A stretch of 64,000 bases of DNA from Paenibacillus helianthi. Its GTDB lineage: Bacteria; Bacillota; Bacilli; Paenibacillales; Paenibacillaceae. The notes beneath the pieces were generated by a model, which ran no database searches, was not told where the DNA came from, and saw nothing but the letters and a program-made list of their open reading frames with translations. The position numbers and the translations under genes were made by a program. Within the stretch, counting starts at the first letter, position 1, and the number at the start of each line of letters is the position of its first letter. This document shows, piece by piece, positions 26,288-36,644 of this stretch. The stretch covers positions 87,150 to 151,149 of the forward strand of contig NZ_LVWI01000003.1 in assembly GCF_001909055.1 (NCBI RefSeq), in the 5' to 3' direction.

Positions 26288-27394
26288 CTACTGGCCTTTG
26301 TGCAATTTATAGCCGGCCAATCGGCGCAATAATGGAGTTCGGGTTGACTCATTCTGGGGAATATCCTGTACAAACCGCATTACCGCCTGCTCCAGACTAG
26401 TTACACTGTTATCCCAGGTCCAGGCCAAGGAATCAGCTTCCCCTTGTTCTGCTAAACGGGTTCTGAGCGGAGTGTCATAGATCAGGCGCACCACATCCTG
26501 AGCGAGCCGGTTCTCATAGCGGTACGAGAGCAGGCAATTATCACCGTGACGGGCATACTGGAGATTCCCCCCGGAGTATACGGATACCAGAGCAGCCCCG
26601 CAGCGCATGGCTTCCAGTCCTGGGAGAGAACCGGCATCGAAGGCGCTGGCGCTGACAAAAATATCAGCTCCGTTATAATGATAACAGAGCTCTTCATCAT
26701 TCTTTGGGGTGAAAAAGCGGTATTTTCCACCGTCATTCATCTGCTGCAAGGATACCGAGCTATAGAATTCATCCGGCGGACAGATGAAGTTGATGTTCAC
26801 CTGTGGTGCATTATGTTTGACGATGTCAAGCTGTTTCACCAGATAGTCCTGCTCACGGTGCGAGGCAAATCCATTCTCTTCCTTGCGCAGGATGGCCGTA
26901 ATATTGAGCGGCTCCTGCAGCATATGGCGGATATGCTGGTTGCGAAACGCCGTACTGATGCCTATAGGTACAATGCTCCCGGTTATGCCATGGCTCAGCG
27001 CTATTAATTCCTGCTGCCACCGGGATAATACAAGCAGCTTGTCAGTGATATGATAGGTTGGGAAAGATACCTCGTTCTCCGGCAGAAAAAGCGGTTCGTA
27101 ACATAAAGATAGACGGATATGCATGCCTTTACCCTTTTGACTTGCAGCCTCCGATACCGGGACAGTCGTATAGAAATTGGATACGATCATATCACTGACG
27201 GGAAAATCGGACTCTCTCAGCACCGTATGATCCGTACGCAGCACCTGGGAGTGGACATTATAGGAGATGTCGCCACCGGAAGGCATGAGGATCACGACTT
27301 CATGGCCCCGGGCGGTGAGCCCGTTGGTGAGTTCTACCAGCATGCGCTGCGCCCCGCCATGGCACAAGGTTAGAATGGGGAACGTAAACCTCAT
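26288..27394 (-). CDS. Family 4 glycosyltransferase
   Basis: A 368-residue GT-B fold glycosyltransferase of group 1. The N-terminal acceptor domain has CHGGAQRMLVELTNGLTARGH. The C-terminal nucleotide-sugar domain has ADIFVSASAFDAGSLPGLEA ahead of MRCGAALVSVYSGG, containing the usual Glu residues. It is soluble. Acceptor and donor are unknown; no polysaccharide operon surrounds it. Confidence 0.85.
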   Translation of the reverse strand: MRFTFPILTLCHGGAQRMLVELTNGLTARGHEVVILMPSGGDISYNVHSQVLRTDHTVLRESDFPVSDMIVSNFYTTVPVSEAASQKGKGMHIRLSLCYEPLFLPENEVSFPTYHITDKLLVLSRWQQELIALSHGITGSIVPIGISTAFRNQHIRHMLQEPLNITAILRKEENGFASHREQDYLVKQLDIVKHNAPQVNINFICPPDEFYSSVSLQQMNDGGKYRFFTPKNDEELCYHYNGADIFVSASAFDAGSLPGLEAMRCGAALVSVYSGGNLQYARHGDNCLLSYRYENRLAQDVVRLIYDTPLRTRLAEQGEADSLAWTWDNSVTSLEQAVMRFVQDIPQNESTRTPLLRRLAGYKLHKGQ

Positions 27395-27552
27395 CGATGA
27401 TCTCTTCCCTTCTACAATGAAGCTGCAAAATAGCGAATACAGATTATGTATACTATTTTATTCAGCGGAAACTGAAAAGTACCAGGTCTGAAGGTACTAA
27501 TTCTTCAGCCGACATTAAGAAGAGAATGCAGACAGCTACTGAACTGGAAGCA

Positions 27553-28389
27553 TTAGGAGGGATGCCTGCTCAGGCTCTGCAGCAGGGCTACTGTCTTGCG
27601 GACTTCCGGGCCTTGAATATCCTCAAGCGAGACATCGATCATCGGCTTGCGGGCCTGGAGCTTATTCAGGAACTCTGCCGTATGGAATAATCCCCGGCCG
27701 GGCTGACCATGACGGATACGGGCACCCTCGGCATACATATCTTTCAGATGGGCAAGGATGATCCGGTCTCCGAACAGGCTGAATGCTTCGTCTACGATCT
27801 CATCCTGCTGCTCTACTTGATCTCCGATCAGGTTGCAGGGATCAAAGACTACGCCTATGGAGCTGGAGGGGACCTCGTCGAGAATCCGGCGCATTTTGGC
27901 CGGAGTGGATAAGGTATGGGTTCTTACAGGCTCAAGCCCAAGGAACACTCCCCATTTTTCTGCTTCCTCGGCCAGTTCCAGAACGGTGGACCGGAGGGTC
28001 TCCCAGCCCAGTTCCTCATACCGGTGGGGCTCAAATTCTGCAAAAGTGGTTAACTCACCGGTCTCCGTAGCGACCATCGGTGCGCCGAACAGCCGGGCAT
28101 ACCGCAAATGCTCCTTGAACCGTTCGATCTCCTGCCGGCGGATAGACGGGTCGGGATGAATCGGATTGATGTAACAGCCAAGCACACCGATACGGATACC
28201 CGCCCGGTCGAACTGTTCGCCGATATAATTGGCAAGCCCCGGACTAAGCTTTCCGGTAGAGGTGTCGATATCCTGTATGGCTTTGGACAAAGCCAACTGG
28301 ACAAAACTGATTCCGTAATCTTGAAGCACAGCTGTAAGCTCTTTAAGCGGCAGACAGCCTGCGGTGTGGGCTAAAGTTCCGTAACGGAT
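27553..28389 (-). CDS. Sugar phosphate isomerase/epimerase (AP endonuclease 2 TIM barrel)
   Basis: A roughly 279-residue xylose-isomerase-like TIM barrel (IolE/hexulose-phosphate epimerase type). Metal-site segments are LGLEPVRTH, VVFDPCNL, ILAHLKDM and VSLEDI. The start is unclear. AAGGAG at 28404-28399 is perfectly spaced (nine bases) from an ATC codon at 28389 that begins IRYGTLAHT, while the TTG at 28398 abuts the ribosome site and TTG 28467 has none. An AUC start is proposed. It is divergent from an esterase gene across two cre-like boxes. The substrate is unknown. Confidence 0.8.
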   Translation of the reverse strand: MRYGTLAHTAGCLPLKELTAVLQDYGISFVQLALSKAIQDIDTSTGKLSPGLANYIGEQFDRAGIRIGVLGCYINPIHPDPSIRRQEIERFKEHLRYARLFGAPMVATETGELTTFAEFEPHRYEELGWETLRSTVLELAEEAEKWGVFLGLEPVRTHTLSTPAKMRRILDEVPSSSIGVVFDPCNLIGDQVEQQDEIVDEAFSLFGDRIILAHLKDMYAEGARIRHGQPGRGLFHTAEFLNKLQARKPMIDVSLEDIQGPEVRKTVALLQSLSRHPS

Positions 28390-28442
28390 GAAAAACAACT
28401 CCTTTTGAAAAATATGGATTTGTATTAGTATTAGCTTTATAT

Positions 28443-28456
28443 TAATAGCGCTTTCA
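28443..28456 (-). promoter_or_regulatory. cre-like box 1
   Basis: On the minus strand TGAAAGCGCTATTA matches the CcpA consensus TGWAANCGNTNWCA at all but one constrained position. It lies upstream of the sugar isomerase gene in the divergent region. Confidence 0.5.
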
Positions 28457-28469
28457 GTTACTTGCAATG

Positions 28470-28483
28470 GTAAAGCGCTGACA
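28470..28483 (+). promoter_or_regulatory. cre-like box 2
   Basis: GTAAAGCGCTGACA matches the cre core AAGCGCTnACA but not the first two bases. It sits 17 bases before the esterase ATG, so binding by CcpA could block the esterase transcript. Confidence 0.4.
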
Positions 28484-28500
28484 GAATAGGAGAGAATGTA

Positions 28501-29472
28501 ATGAACACGATAGAGCAGCGCAAACAGGAACTGGAGAACTGCCGGCCTGAACCGACTTTGGAACTGGGGAAAGTCAATGAATTTTGGGATGGCATCCTTG
28601 CGGAGTATGCGGGCAAACCTCTGGATATGATTTCAGTTCCTGAAGCGACGCCGTATCCGGGAATGCGGGTGGACAAAGTCAGCTTTCAGAGCTTTGACGA
28701 TACGAGGGTCAATGCGTGGCATATTCAGCCTGCACAGGCTGGAGAGAGCGGGGAGCGGCGTCCTTGTATCGTTACGTTCCCCGGTTATACCGGTGATAGA
28801 GGATATCCGGAGCGGTACGCCTCCTGGGTGCTGTTAGGCTATTCCGTTCTGGCCGTGGATGTAAGGGGACAGCTTGGAGAGACCGGCAACCGGCTGCCGA
28901 TGGAGAGCGGTGTGGTAAAGGGCTGGATTACCCAGGGTCTTCTGGAGAAGGAACGCTCCTATTATATGGGGGTCGCTATGGATACCGTCAGGGCTTTGGA
29001 AACGGCGGCACAGCTTCCGGGAGTAGACCCGTCGCGTATTGCGATTACGGGCAGCAGCCAGGGCGGGGGGATTGCACTGCTGGCAGGTGCACTAAGTACC
29101 CGGGTCGCCGCTGTGGCCGCAGATATTCCCAACCTGTGCCGGCTGGATTTCGGCGTGCTGAATTCAACCAGCTCCCTTACGGAAATCGGCGCTTATGTAA
29201 GAAGGTATCCTGAGCATCTTGAGCAGGTGCTGGATACGCTTGCTTACTTCGATATCGTGAACCTGGCACCGCGGATCACGGCTCCGGTTCTTATCTCTGT
29301 CGGCTGGAAGGATGCGGTATGCATGCCCGAAACCGTATATGCCGCTTACAACCGCTTGGAGACGGATAAGCAGATTATGGACTATCCATTTTCTGGACAT
29401 GAAGTGAGTGAATACCATAACCGCCAGAAGGTTCTCTTCTTGCAGAAGCATCTGGGTCAGGCGGAACGCTAG
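28501..29472 (+). CDS. Acetyl xylan esterase / cephalosporin C deacetylase family (AXE1)
   Basis: A 323-residue alpha/beta hydrolase of carbohydrate esterase family 7. Nucleophile Ser is in TGSSQGGGIAL, Asp is in VGWKDAVCMP, and His is in FSGHEVSEYH. The RGQ motif (VDVRGQLGETGN) typical of CE7 is present. Like other CE7 enzymes it lacks a signal peptide and should remove acetyl groups from imported short xylo-oligosaccharides. AGGAGA precedes the ATG and a strong terminator follows. Confidence 0.93.
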   Translation: MNTIEQRKQELENCRPEPTLELGKVNEFWDGILAEYAGKPLDMISVPEATPYPGMRVDKVSFQSFDDTRVNAWHIQPAQAGESGERRPCIVTFPGYTGDRGYPERYASWVLLGYSVLAVDVRGQLGETGNRLPMESGVVKGWITQGLLEKERSYYMGVAMDTVRALETAAQLPGVDPSRIAITGSSQGGGIALLAGALSTRVAAVAADIPNLCRLDFGVLNSTSSLTEIGAYVRRYPEHLEQVLDTLAYFDIVNLAPRITAPVLISVGWKDAVCMPETVYAAYNRLETDKQIMDYPFSGHEVSEYHNRQKVLFLQKHLGQAER

Positions 29473-29500
29473 AACGGGAAGAGGTTAGTGTGAGCACTAA

Positions 29501-29541
29501 GGGGCGCCACAGCATCTGTAGCTGTGGCGCCCCTTGTCTTT
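29501..29541 (+). terminator. Intrinsic terminator after the esterase gene
   Basis: Perfect 13-bp GC-rich arms GGGGCGCCACAGC (29501-29513) and GCTGTGGCGCCCC (29521-29533) are followed by TTGTCTTTT. Confidence 0.88.
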
Positions 29542-29577
29542 TGAGAAGCTATTTAACCGGTTAAGGAGGACATGACT

Positions 29578-30666
29578 TTAGGTTGTGATTTTGGCATAGA
29601 CGGCAAAGAACAGCGCCAGTTCTCCCATGATCATCACATTCGACACATGAACCACCACGTCCAGAATGTAAAAGCAGACGAGGATCGCTGTCAGCACTCC
29701 CAGATGAACGATTCCCAGCTGATGCTGCTTATGCCGGTAGACATGAAAGACCATGGTTGTGGAAGCGAAATAGAGTAGTACAGAGCCAAAGATCAGATTC
29801 AGCATCAGTTCATAATGCAGCTTGTTCAGGAACAGCAGCTGGATCGAGGCAGCCAGCATACATAGCGACAGAAAGATGAACAAATGTCCGTAAATGATCG
29901 TCTGTCCGGCGGTATGGACATTTTTATCCACTTTTTTCTCCAGGTTGTCATAGTACTGCCACCACATGGCGATGATCAGAACAAAGGTCAGGGCTGCGAA
30001 GCCGACAGATTGCAGGGTCCAGACGCTCGACTGCAGCACAGACAGAATGCTGACCACAGATTCCCCGAGCAAAATCAGCGCAAACAGGGAGAAACGCTCC
30101 AGCAGATGATGTGTATTGGCCGGAGTTTTGACCAGTATTTTTCGTCCCAGTAATGGCAGGAGAATGTCGAGGGCGATCCCCGCGTACAGCACCAGGTAAC
30201 GGACCCAGGAATCGAAGAACAGGGAACAGGCGGAAATCACCAGCCCCACCCAAAAACGGGTCCCCAAATAATGAGCGGTCGCCCTCAGATGCCCATTCTC
30301 CTTGGAACGAACGAAAAGATACTGTACTGCAGTCATTGCACGGAGGCCAACGTAGCCTATCAGAAACGAATAATAGGTCTGATCGAAATCCAAGGACAGG
30401 CTGGCCGTCATAATTAACACAAAGAATAGTTGGATAATCAGAAAAATTCGGTGAGAGACAATATCCTGCCCATAGCGGTTGACAAATAGCGTCTGTCCCA
30501 CCCAGGCCCACCAAATGGGGATAAAAATCAGCACGAATTTGCCCAGTGTCGGAAGTGAGAGCGTTTCGTCCTCTACATGTAACAGCACATGGCTGGCTTT
30601 GGACACGGCGGCTACAAATAAAAGATCATAGAAGAGCTCCAGCCAGGTTACTTTTTTTGCAGTCAT
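29578..30666 (-). CDS. ltrA: Low temperature requirement protein A family membrane protein
   Basis: A 362-residue integral membrane protein of the LtrA family with about 10-11 helices. The N-terminal WLELFYDLLFVAAVSKASH is the family signature, and the central HHLLERFSLFALILLGESVV is the second conserved block. The name comes from a Listeria cold-growth mutant; the biochemical function is unknown. AAAGGAG precedes the ATG. It is monocistronic. Here ltrA does not mean the group II intron protein. Confidence 0.9.
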   Translation of the reverse strand: MTAKKVTWLELFYDLLFVAAVSKASHVLLHVEDETLSLPTLGKFVLIFIPIWWAWVGQTLFVNRYGQDIVSHRIFLIIQLFFVLIMTASLSLDFDQTYYSFLIGYVGLRAMTAVQYLFVRSKENGHLRATAHYLGTRFWVGLVISACSLFFDSWVRYLVLYAGIALDILLPLLGRKILVKTPANTHHLLERFSLFALILLGESVVSILSVLQSSVWTLQSVGFAALTFVLIIAMWWQYYDNLEKKVDKNVHTAGQTIIYGHLFIFLSLCMLAASIQLLFLNKLHYELMLNLIFGSVLLYFASTTMVFHVYRHKQHQLGIVHLGVLTAILVCFYILDVVVHVSNVMIMGELALFFAVYAKITT

Positions 30667-30801
30667 ATAACGCTCCTTTGCTGATCGGATGATTTCGGGT
30701 CTGTCGACTGTTTACACGGAACGTTCCGGGTTATATGTTATAATAAAGGCTCTTTCCGGGTGAACGCAAGGCAGTCTAAGTATTAAAGGAGGAACTCGCA
30801 G

Positions 30802-31195
30802 ATGGAGATGGAGAAGGAGAAGGACAGTAGCAAGCTTCCTGCAGAACTTGCAGTGGAGAATTACCCATACAGTGAGAAGAATGAACAGCTTGTGAAAAAA
30901 AGGCTTCTGGAGCAAGACCCGAAAGTTTGCCGGAAAAATCCCGTTTACCAAAGACGCGGTGGCCATGTATTACTGTGCCATTGATGCCAAAACCCCTTTG
31001 TGGGCTAAAGGAATTGCCTTCGGGGCGCTGGCTTATTTCATTTCCCCCATTGATGCGATTCCGGATGCACTGATTGGCCTGGGATTTACCGATGACGCGG
31101 CAATTATTGCGGCAGGGGTAAGAGCAATAGCCGGACAGGTAACCGATGAACACCGTCAGAAGTCAGAGGCATTTTTTGAACAGGAAACCTTATAA
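30802..31195 (+). pseudogene. YkvA-like DUF1232 membrane protein gene, frameshifted
   Basis: The start has AAAGGAGG nine bases upstream and encodes 41 residues to EQDPK. The frame then breaks: one extra G near 30925 separates it from [20 protein letters not shown] and the DUF1232 core [20 protein letters not shown], which ends at 31195. The repaired protein would be about 130 residues, normal for YkvA relatives. Either a single-base insertion inactivated it or the read carries an indel. DUF1232 function is unknown. Confidence 0.75.
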
Positions 31196-31293
31196 TAAAC
31201 CCACATATTGAGGCATAGGCTGCATAGCTTGTTCATTCCTTTACGTGTACGTGATATAGATGTTATGAAAAAAGGTGCAGCCAAAGCTGCACC

Positions 31294-31677
31294 TCACACA
31301 CTCTCCACCGGACAGCTTTCTTTGGAGAGCTGTTTGCTCTGATATTCTTCGCCCCAATCCTTCATTAGCCGGATAATAGGAATGAGCGTGCGGCCAAACT
31401 CCGTCAGGGAGTATTCCACCTTTGGGGGAACCTGCTGATAGACTTCGCGGTGGACAACGCCATCCTCTTCCAGCTCGCGCAGCTGCAGAGTCAGCATGCG
31501 CTGGGTGATTCCAGGACAGATCCGGCGGAATTCACTGAACCGTTTCTTATCCTCCATCATGTGGTACAACAGCACACCCTTCCATTTGCCGCCGATAACG
31601 TCAAGAGTGAACTCAACAGGGCAGGCGGTCTTATCGTCCCCTGAACATTCACCGAATCCGCCTTTACGGTCACGCAT
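31294..31677 (-). CDS. HxlR family transcriptional regulator
   Basis: A 127-residue winged-helix regulator of the HxlR/DUF24 family. It has ACPVEFTLDVIGGKWKGVLLY with the conserved Cys near the N terminus, used for redox or electrophile sensing in HypR/YodB-type members. FSEFRRICPGITQRMLTLQL is the recognition helix region. An upstream GTG at 31689 overlaps the ribosome site, so ATG 31677 is used. No divergent oxidoreductase target is next to it. Confidence 0.9.
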   Translation of the reverse strand: MRDRKGGFGECSGDDKTACPVEFTLDVIGGKWKGVLLYHMMEDKKRFSEFRRICPGITQRMLTLQLRELEEDGVVHREVYQQVPPKVEYSLTEFGRTLIPIIRLMKDWGEEYQSKQLSKESCPVESV

Positions 31678-31993
31678 AAACAGTGCCACTCCTTCAGTAT
31701 CATTTTTTATACTACATCATAATAATGTGTGTACTTCATAAGTGATAATATATCTCCTAATATAAATGTGTAAACCTTATATAGTCAAATGTGCTCTAAG
31801 TGGAAAAAACTGCTCTGCCGGCGGCTGCGTTCTGCAACGTGCCTTCCTGCAAAGCAGTTTTTTGGTGTGCGATAGTCCTGAAAATACATAAAAGCTTCGA
31901 AAAAGAATTGAAAACTTGCTGAAAATTCTGATAGTCTATTGAAGTGAGCTTTTTAACGGATTATCATCTCAAGATTGAAGGGATTCCTACAGT
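31678..31993. other. Non-coding region between hxlR-type gene and lrgAB, with orphan hairpin
   Basis: No open frame with a ribosome site is seen. It is AT-rich, with the regulator's promoter area at its left end. An 11-bp perfect hairpin (AAAAAACTGCT at 31804-31814, AGCAGTTTTTT at 31853-31863) has terminator-like A and T tracts on both sides. The hairpin ends 131 bases before the lrgA-like ATG and may be an attenuator or an orphan terminator. Confidence 0.5.
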
Positions 31994-32404
31994 ATGAAAA
32001 TCATTCGTATTATTGCCCAGGTTGCAGTATTGTACATATTCTTTCTTGCCGGAGATTACTTGCAGAAACTGCTGCATTTACCGGTACCGGGCAGCATTGT
32101 CGGGTTGCTGCTTCTTTTTGTTTTATTGCTGTTCAACATTGTGCCAGTGAAGCTGATTGAAGAAGGATCCTTGTTCATTCTGGCCTATCTTCCGATGTTC
32201 TTCATCCCGGCGACTGCCGGAATTATGAACCACCTGGATATATTCAGCGGACGCGGGCTTCTGATGATTGGCATACTGGTTATTAGCAGTGTACTGACCA
32301 TGGTTGTGACGGCGCATGCCAGCGAGTGGATTACGGGCCGCCGCGAAGCCCGCAGCAACCCCACCAAACTTACGGTTGTGCGCGAAAAGGGGAGCGAAGC
32401 ATGA
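31994..32404 (+). CDS. CidA/LrgA family holin-like protein
   Basis: A 136-residue four-helix membrane protein of the CidA/LrgA family, with LPVPGSIVGLLLLFVLL and YLPMFFIPATAGIM. Members modulate murein hydrolase activity or transport pyruvate in Bacillus (YsbA/PftA). It overlaps the next gene by four bases, forming the usual two-gene unit. The LytSR regulators are not adjacent. Confidence 0.9.
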   Translation: MKIIRIIAQVAVLYIFFLAGDYLQKLLHLPVPGSIVGLLLLFVLLLFNIVPVKLIEEGSLFILAYLPMFFIPATAGIMNHLDIFSGRGLLMIGILVISSVLTMVVTAHASEWITGRREARSNPTKLTVVREKGSEA

Positions 32405-33090
32405 ATATTTTGCTTGCTGCCGGCTTCGTTCTGATGAATGTTGGGATCTATCTGTTCATGTCCATGCTCTACAAAAGGTTTCGCCTACCCGTGCTTCTGC
32501 CGGCACTGACTGCGACGTTTACAGTAGTAGTTCTCCTGCTTGGCTTCCATATTTCCTATGACACCTATATGATCGGCGGAGAATGGATCAACCGCCTGCT
32601 CGGGCCGGCAGTTGTATCTCTTGCCTATCCGCTCTACAAGCAGCGCCATGTGCTGTGGCAGAACCTTCCGGCCATTCTCGGCGGGACGGTTATCGGCCTG
32701 CTGGTAGGTATGTTCAGTGGACTGCTGATGGCCGCGGGCCTGGGCTTTTCCAAACTGTATGTGCTCTCGATATTGCCCAAATCCATTACGACAGCCGTAG
32801 CGATCCAGATTTCCAGCAACCTCGGCGGTGACTCGTCCTTAACCTCCGTATTTGTGATGATTGCCGGATTTACCGGAGCCATTGGCGGACCCTATATTAT
32901 CAAGCTGTTCAGAATCAGCAGTGAATCCGGTATCGGCATTGGCCTGGGTACTGCCTCTCACGCCTTGGGTACAGCAAAAGCCCTGGAGTACGGTGAGCAG
33001 TCAGTGTCCATGAGCTCGGTAGCTATGACGGTCTGTGCCATCGTAGGTTCCATTGTGGGGCCTTTAGTGGCCTGGGTCATGTACCACTAA
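32401..33090 (+). CDS. CidB/LrgB family autolysis modulator
   Basis: A 229-residue polytopic partner of the CidA/LrgA protein. The LrgB blocks are LPKSITTAVAIQISSNLGG and IGLGTASHALGTAKALEYGE. The ATG at 32401 overlaps the upstream stop (ATGA); the longer frame from 32326 lies inside the upstream gene and lacks a ribosome site. Together they would form a membrane complex for pyruvate uptake or control of autolysis. Confidence 0.92.
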   Translation: MNILLAAGFVLMNVGIYLFMSMLYKRFRLPVLLPALTATFTVVVLLLGFHISYDTYMIGGEWINRLLGPAVVSLAYPLYKQRHVLWQNLPAILGGTVIGLLVGMFSGLLMAAGLGFSKLYVLSILPKSITTAVAIQISSNLGGDSSLTSVFVMIAGFTGAIGGPYIIKLFRISSESGIGIGLGTASHALGTAKALEYGEQSVSMSSVAMTVCAIVGSIVGPLVAWVMYH

Positions 33091-33168
33091 AGCTCCACTA
33101 AAGAATCCCTGGAAAATCTCTGGAAAATCTCTGGAAAATCACTAAAAGTTGCCTCTTATAGTTGCCTC

Positions 33169-33171
<3 letters not shown>
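33085..33171. repeat. Cluster of three short tandem repeats
   Basis: CCACTAAAG occurs twice (from 33085), TCTCTGGAAAA-type 11-bp units run three times (about 33106-33140), and GTTGCCTCTTA occurs twice (33149-33171). They lie between the lrgB stop and the stop of the convergent GH51 gene. No clear terminator is formed. Confidence 0.7.
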
Positions 33172-34779
<1,608 letters not shown>

Positions 34780-34827
34780 TCAGGATTAATAAATTCGCTA
34801 ATCCTTATGGTTTGGAGGCTGCTGAAT

Positions 34828-35730
34828 ATGTACTTAACAACGAATGCTGAATCGCTAAAGGTGTATGAAGCCTTGGCCAGCGAAGTAAGGTTACGGATAA
34901 TTGATCTGCTTAGTGTCCGGGAAATGCATATCAAGGAGCTTGCTTCTACCCTCTATCTGAGCAGTGCGATCGTAAGCTCTCATGTCGCCAAGCTGCAAAG
35001 GGCCGGGATCGTCAGCTCGCAAATGAAAAGAATCGGCAGCGGAACCTACAAATATTGTTCCTTGTCGGCAAATTTTTTACAGATTAAGCTATCAGGCTCA
35101 CGCGGAATTTCCAGAAAAGTAGTGGAGGTATCGGTGCCCGTCGGACAATATACGGATTTGCAGGCAGCACCTACATGCGGCATCGCCACAACGGAGAAAC
35201 TGATCGGCTATTATGATGACCCGCGCTATTTTCTGGACCCGGAACGGGTGGATGCCGGGATTCTCTGGTTTGCCAAAGGTTATGTCGAGTACAAGGTGCC
35301 AAATTATCTTTTTATGGATCAGACGGTGCAGGAAATTGAAATTTCGATGGAGATGGGTTCGGAAGCTCCGCATGTGAACGAGAAATGGCCTTCGGATATA
35401 ACGTTTACCCTGAACGGGGTTGAATTAGGCAAGTGGACCAGTCCCGGCGACTTCGGTATGATGCGGGGGCGCTTGACCCCGTCCTGGTGGAATGCAGAGG
35501 TGAATCAATATGGACTGCTTAAGGTGCTGAGGATCAATAAGGGCGGCAGTTACATAGACGGACAGCAGATTTCTGCAGTGACTCTGGACGATGTGTGCTG
35601 GCAGCAGGATCAGTGGAGTTTCCGGTTGACCGCGGAGGACAGCACCCGAAGACGAGGCGGATTAACTCTGTTCGGACATGGCTTCGGAAACTATGAGCAG
35701 GATATTGTATTTAGAGTGTATTACGAATAA
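34828..35730 (+). CDS. ArsR family regulator with C-terminal ligand-binding-like domain
   Basis: A 300-residue protein. Residues 1-~85 are an ArsR winged helix (VYEALASEVRLRIIDLLSVR, KELASTLYLSSAIVSSHVAK). The remaining ~210 residues (with GYVEYKVPNYLFMD, PSDITFTLNGVELGKWTSP, LFGHGFGNYEQDIVF) are beta-rich and resemble a carbohydrate-binding or jelly-roll sensor. This is far longer than the usual ~100-residue metal-sensing ArsR and lacks the metal Cys motif. GGAGG precedes ATG 34828. Divergence from abfA suggests control of arabinan use. Confidence 0.82.
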   Translation: MYLTTNAESLKVYEALASEVRLRIIDLLSVREMHIKELASTLYLSSAIVSSHVAKLQRAGIVSSQMKRIGSGTYKYCSLSANFLQIKLSGSRGISRKVVEVSVPVGQYTDLQAAPTCGIATTEKLIGYYDDPRYFLDPERVDAGILWFAKGYVEYKVPNYLFMDQTVQEIEISMEMGSEAPHVNEKWPSDITFTLNGVELGKWTSPGDFGMMRGRLTPSWWNAEVNQYGLLKVLRINKGGSYIDGQQISAVTLDDVCWQQDQWSFRLTAEDSTRRRGGLTLFGHGFGNYEQDIVFRVYYE

Positions 35731-35814
35731 ACCCTTGCCCCTCCATAACCTTTCATATATGGTTAAAAAATGGTGCGTGAGCGCTATTCTTTTCAGAATA
35801 TGGAGGTGGCACAG

Positions 35815-36354
35815 GTGAGAAAGTGGCTATACGGCATCATCGCTGTCCTCGCCCTGACGGGAATTATTGTATACGGTTTTGTCAGTGCCCCCAAGGTATT
35901 TCATGTGGACCGCGAGATTACAGTTACTGCCTACAAGGAGAAGAATCCGGAATACTCTCAGCCTGTGACCCTGCTGCTCAAGGGAGTATTTGATGAGAAA
36001 TCCAAAAGTTACATAGGTAAAATAACAATAAACGGCAAGGTGCTGGAGAGATGCAGGTTGTCCCCTGAATTTGGCTTAGCGACTTGTGCGGAAGCGAAGG
36101 GCGATCCTTCTTCAGTCATCGGAATGGTGTTTGCCAGCGGAGACTATAAGCATTGGAGCTTGTTGATCGGTCCCTCATACACAGTTCAGAGCTCCTACAG
36201 TGAACTGTATGTCTTGTTGAATAAAGGAGAGCCTACAGGTTCAGCGGGGGACATCATCATGACTTTTTCCGCTGACGGCCGTGAGGCTGCCCTGAAGGAG
36301 TCGCACGCTCTGGTTGAGCGCTGGCAGGACCGGATGGCAGACCGGAATCCCTGA
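35815..36354 (+). CDS. Hypothetical single-pass membrane protein
   Basis: A 179-residue protein with an N-terminal membrane anchor (WLYGIIAVLALTGIIVYGFV) and an extracytoplasmic beta-rich domain with two Cys (near ERCRLSPEFGLATCAEAKGD). I do not recognise the family. GTG 35815 is preferred because GGAGGTG lies just upstream; the frame is open back to 35770. It stands alone. Confidence 0.65.
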   Translation: MRKWLYGIIAVLALTGIIVYGFVSAPKVFHVDREITVTAYKEKNPEYSQPVTLLLKGVFDEKSKSYIGKITINGKVLERCRLSPEFGLATCAEAKGDPSSVIGMVFASGDYKHWSLLIGPSYTVQSSYSELYVLLNKGEPTGSAGDIIMTFSADGREAALKESHALVERWQDRMADRNP

Positions 36355-36386
36355 TCTTCACAGAAAGCATGTTTGCAAAACAGTTC

Positions 36387-36416
36387 AATGGGTAACTATA
36401 ACTGAAGTAACCCATT
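36387..36416 (+). terminator. Weak hairpin after the membrane protein gene
   Basis: Arms AATGGGT (36387-36393) and ACCCATT (36410-36416) pair over a 16-base loop with no T tract. It may be a weak terminator or an operator for the small gene that follows. Confidence 0.3.
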
Positions 36417-36450
36417 AACCTGCAAAGCATTATGCAAAGGAGGATTTCAC

Positions 36451-36624
36451 ATGTCAGATCAACTCGAAAATGAAGCGGACATCCGCAATAAAGAAAGCAA
36501 ACAAGGCGATTCCCTTGCGGAACGCAAAAAGATGGAGAATGGTGTGGACATTGAGCCGGAGGCCGATGACTGGGTAGCTAAACCTGCGGAAACCTCCCAT
36601 CCTGATCCGCTCCCCAAGAACTAA
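36451..36624 (+). CDS. Small acidic hydrophilic protein, 57 residues
   Basis: A short gene with an excellent ribosome site (AAAGGAGG) and a strong terminator immediately after. The protein starts MSDQLENEADIRNKESKQGD and is rich in Glu, Asp and Lys with a Pro-rich end; it looks disordered. Similar small hydrophilic proteins in Bacilli are often stress or spore related. The function is unknown. Confidence 0.65.
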   Translation: MSDQLENEADIRNKESKQGDSLAERKKMENGVDIEPEADDWVAKPAETSHPDPLPKN

Positions 36625-36644
36625 AGCAGCATGCTGTCTTCTGA

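Noticed and set aside
29578..30666. Group II intron protein LtrA
   Set aside because: The name is shared, but this is the polytopic low-temperature-requirement membrane protein with no reverse transcriptase motifs.
34828..35730. Arsenic or metal sensor of the ArsR family
   Set aside because: The usual cysteine metal site is missing and the protein is three times too long.
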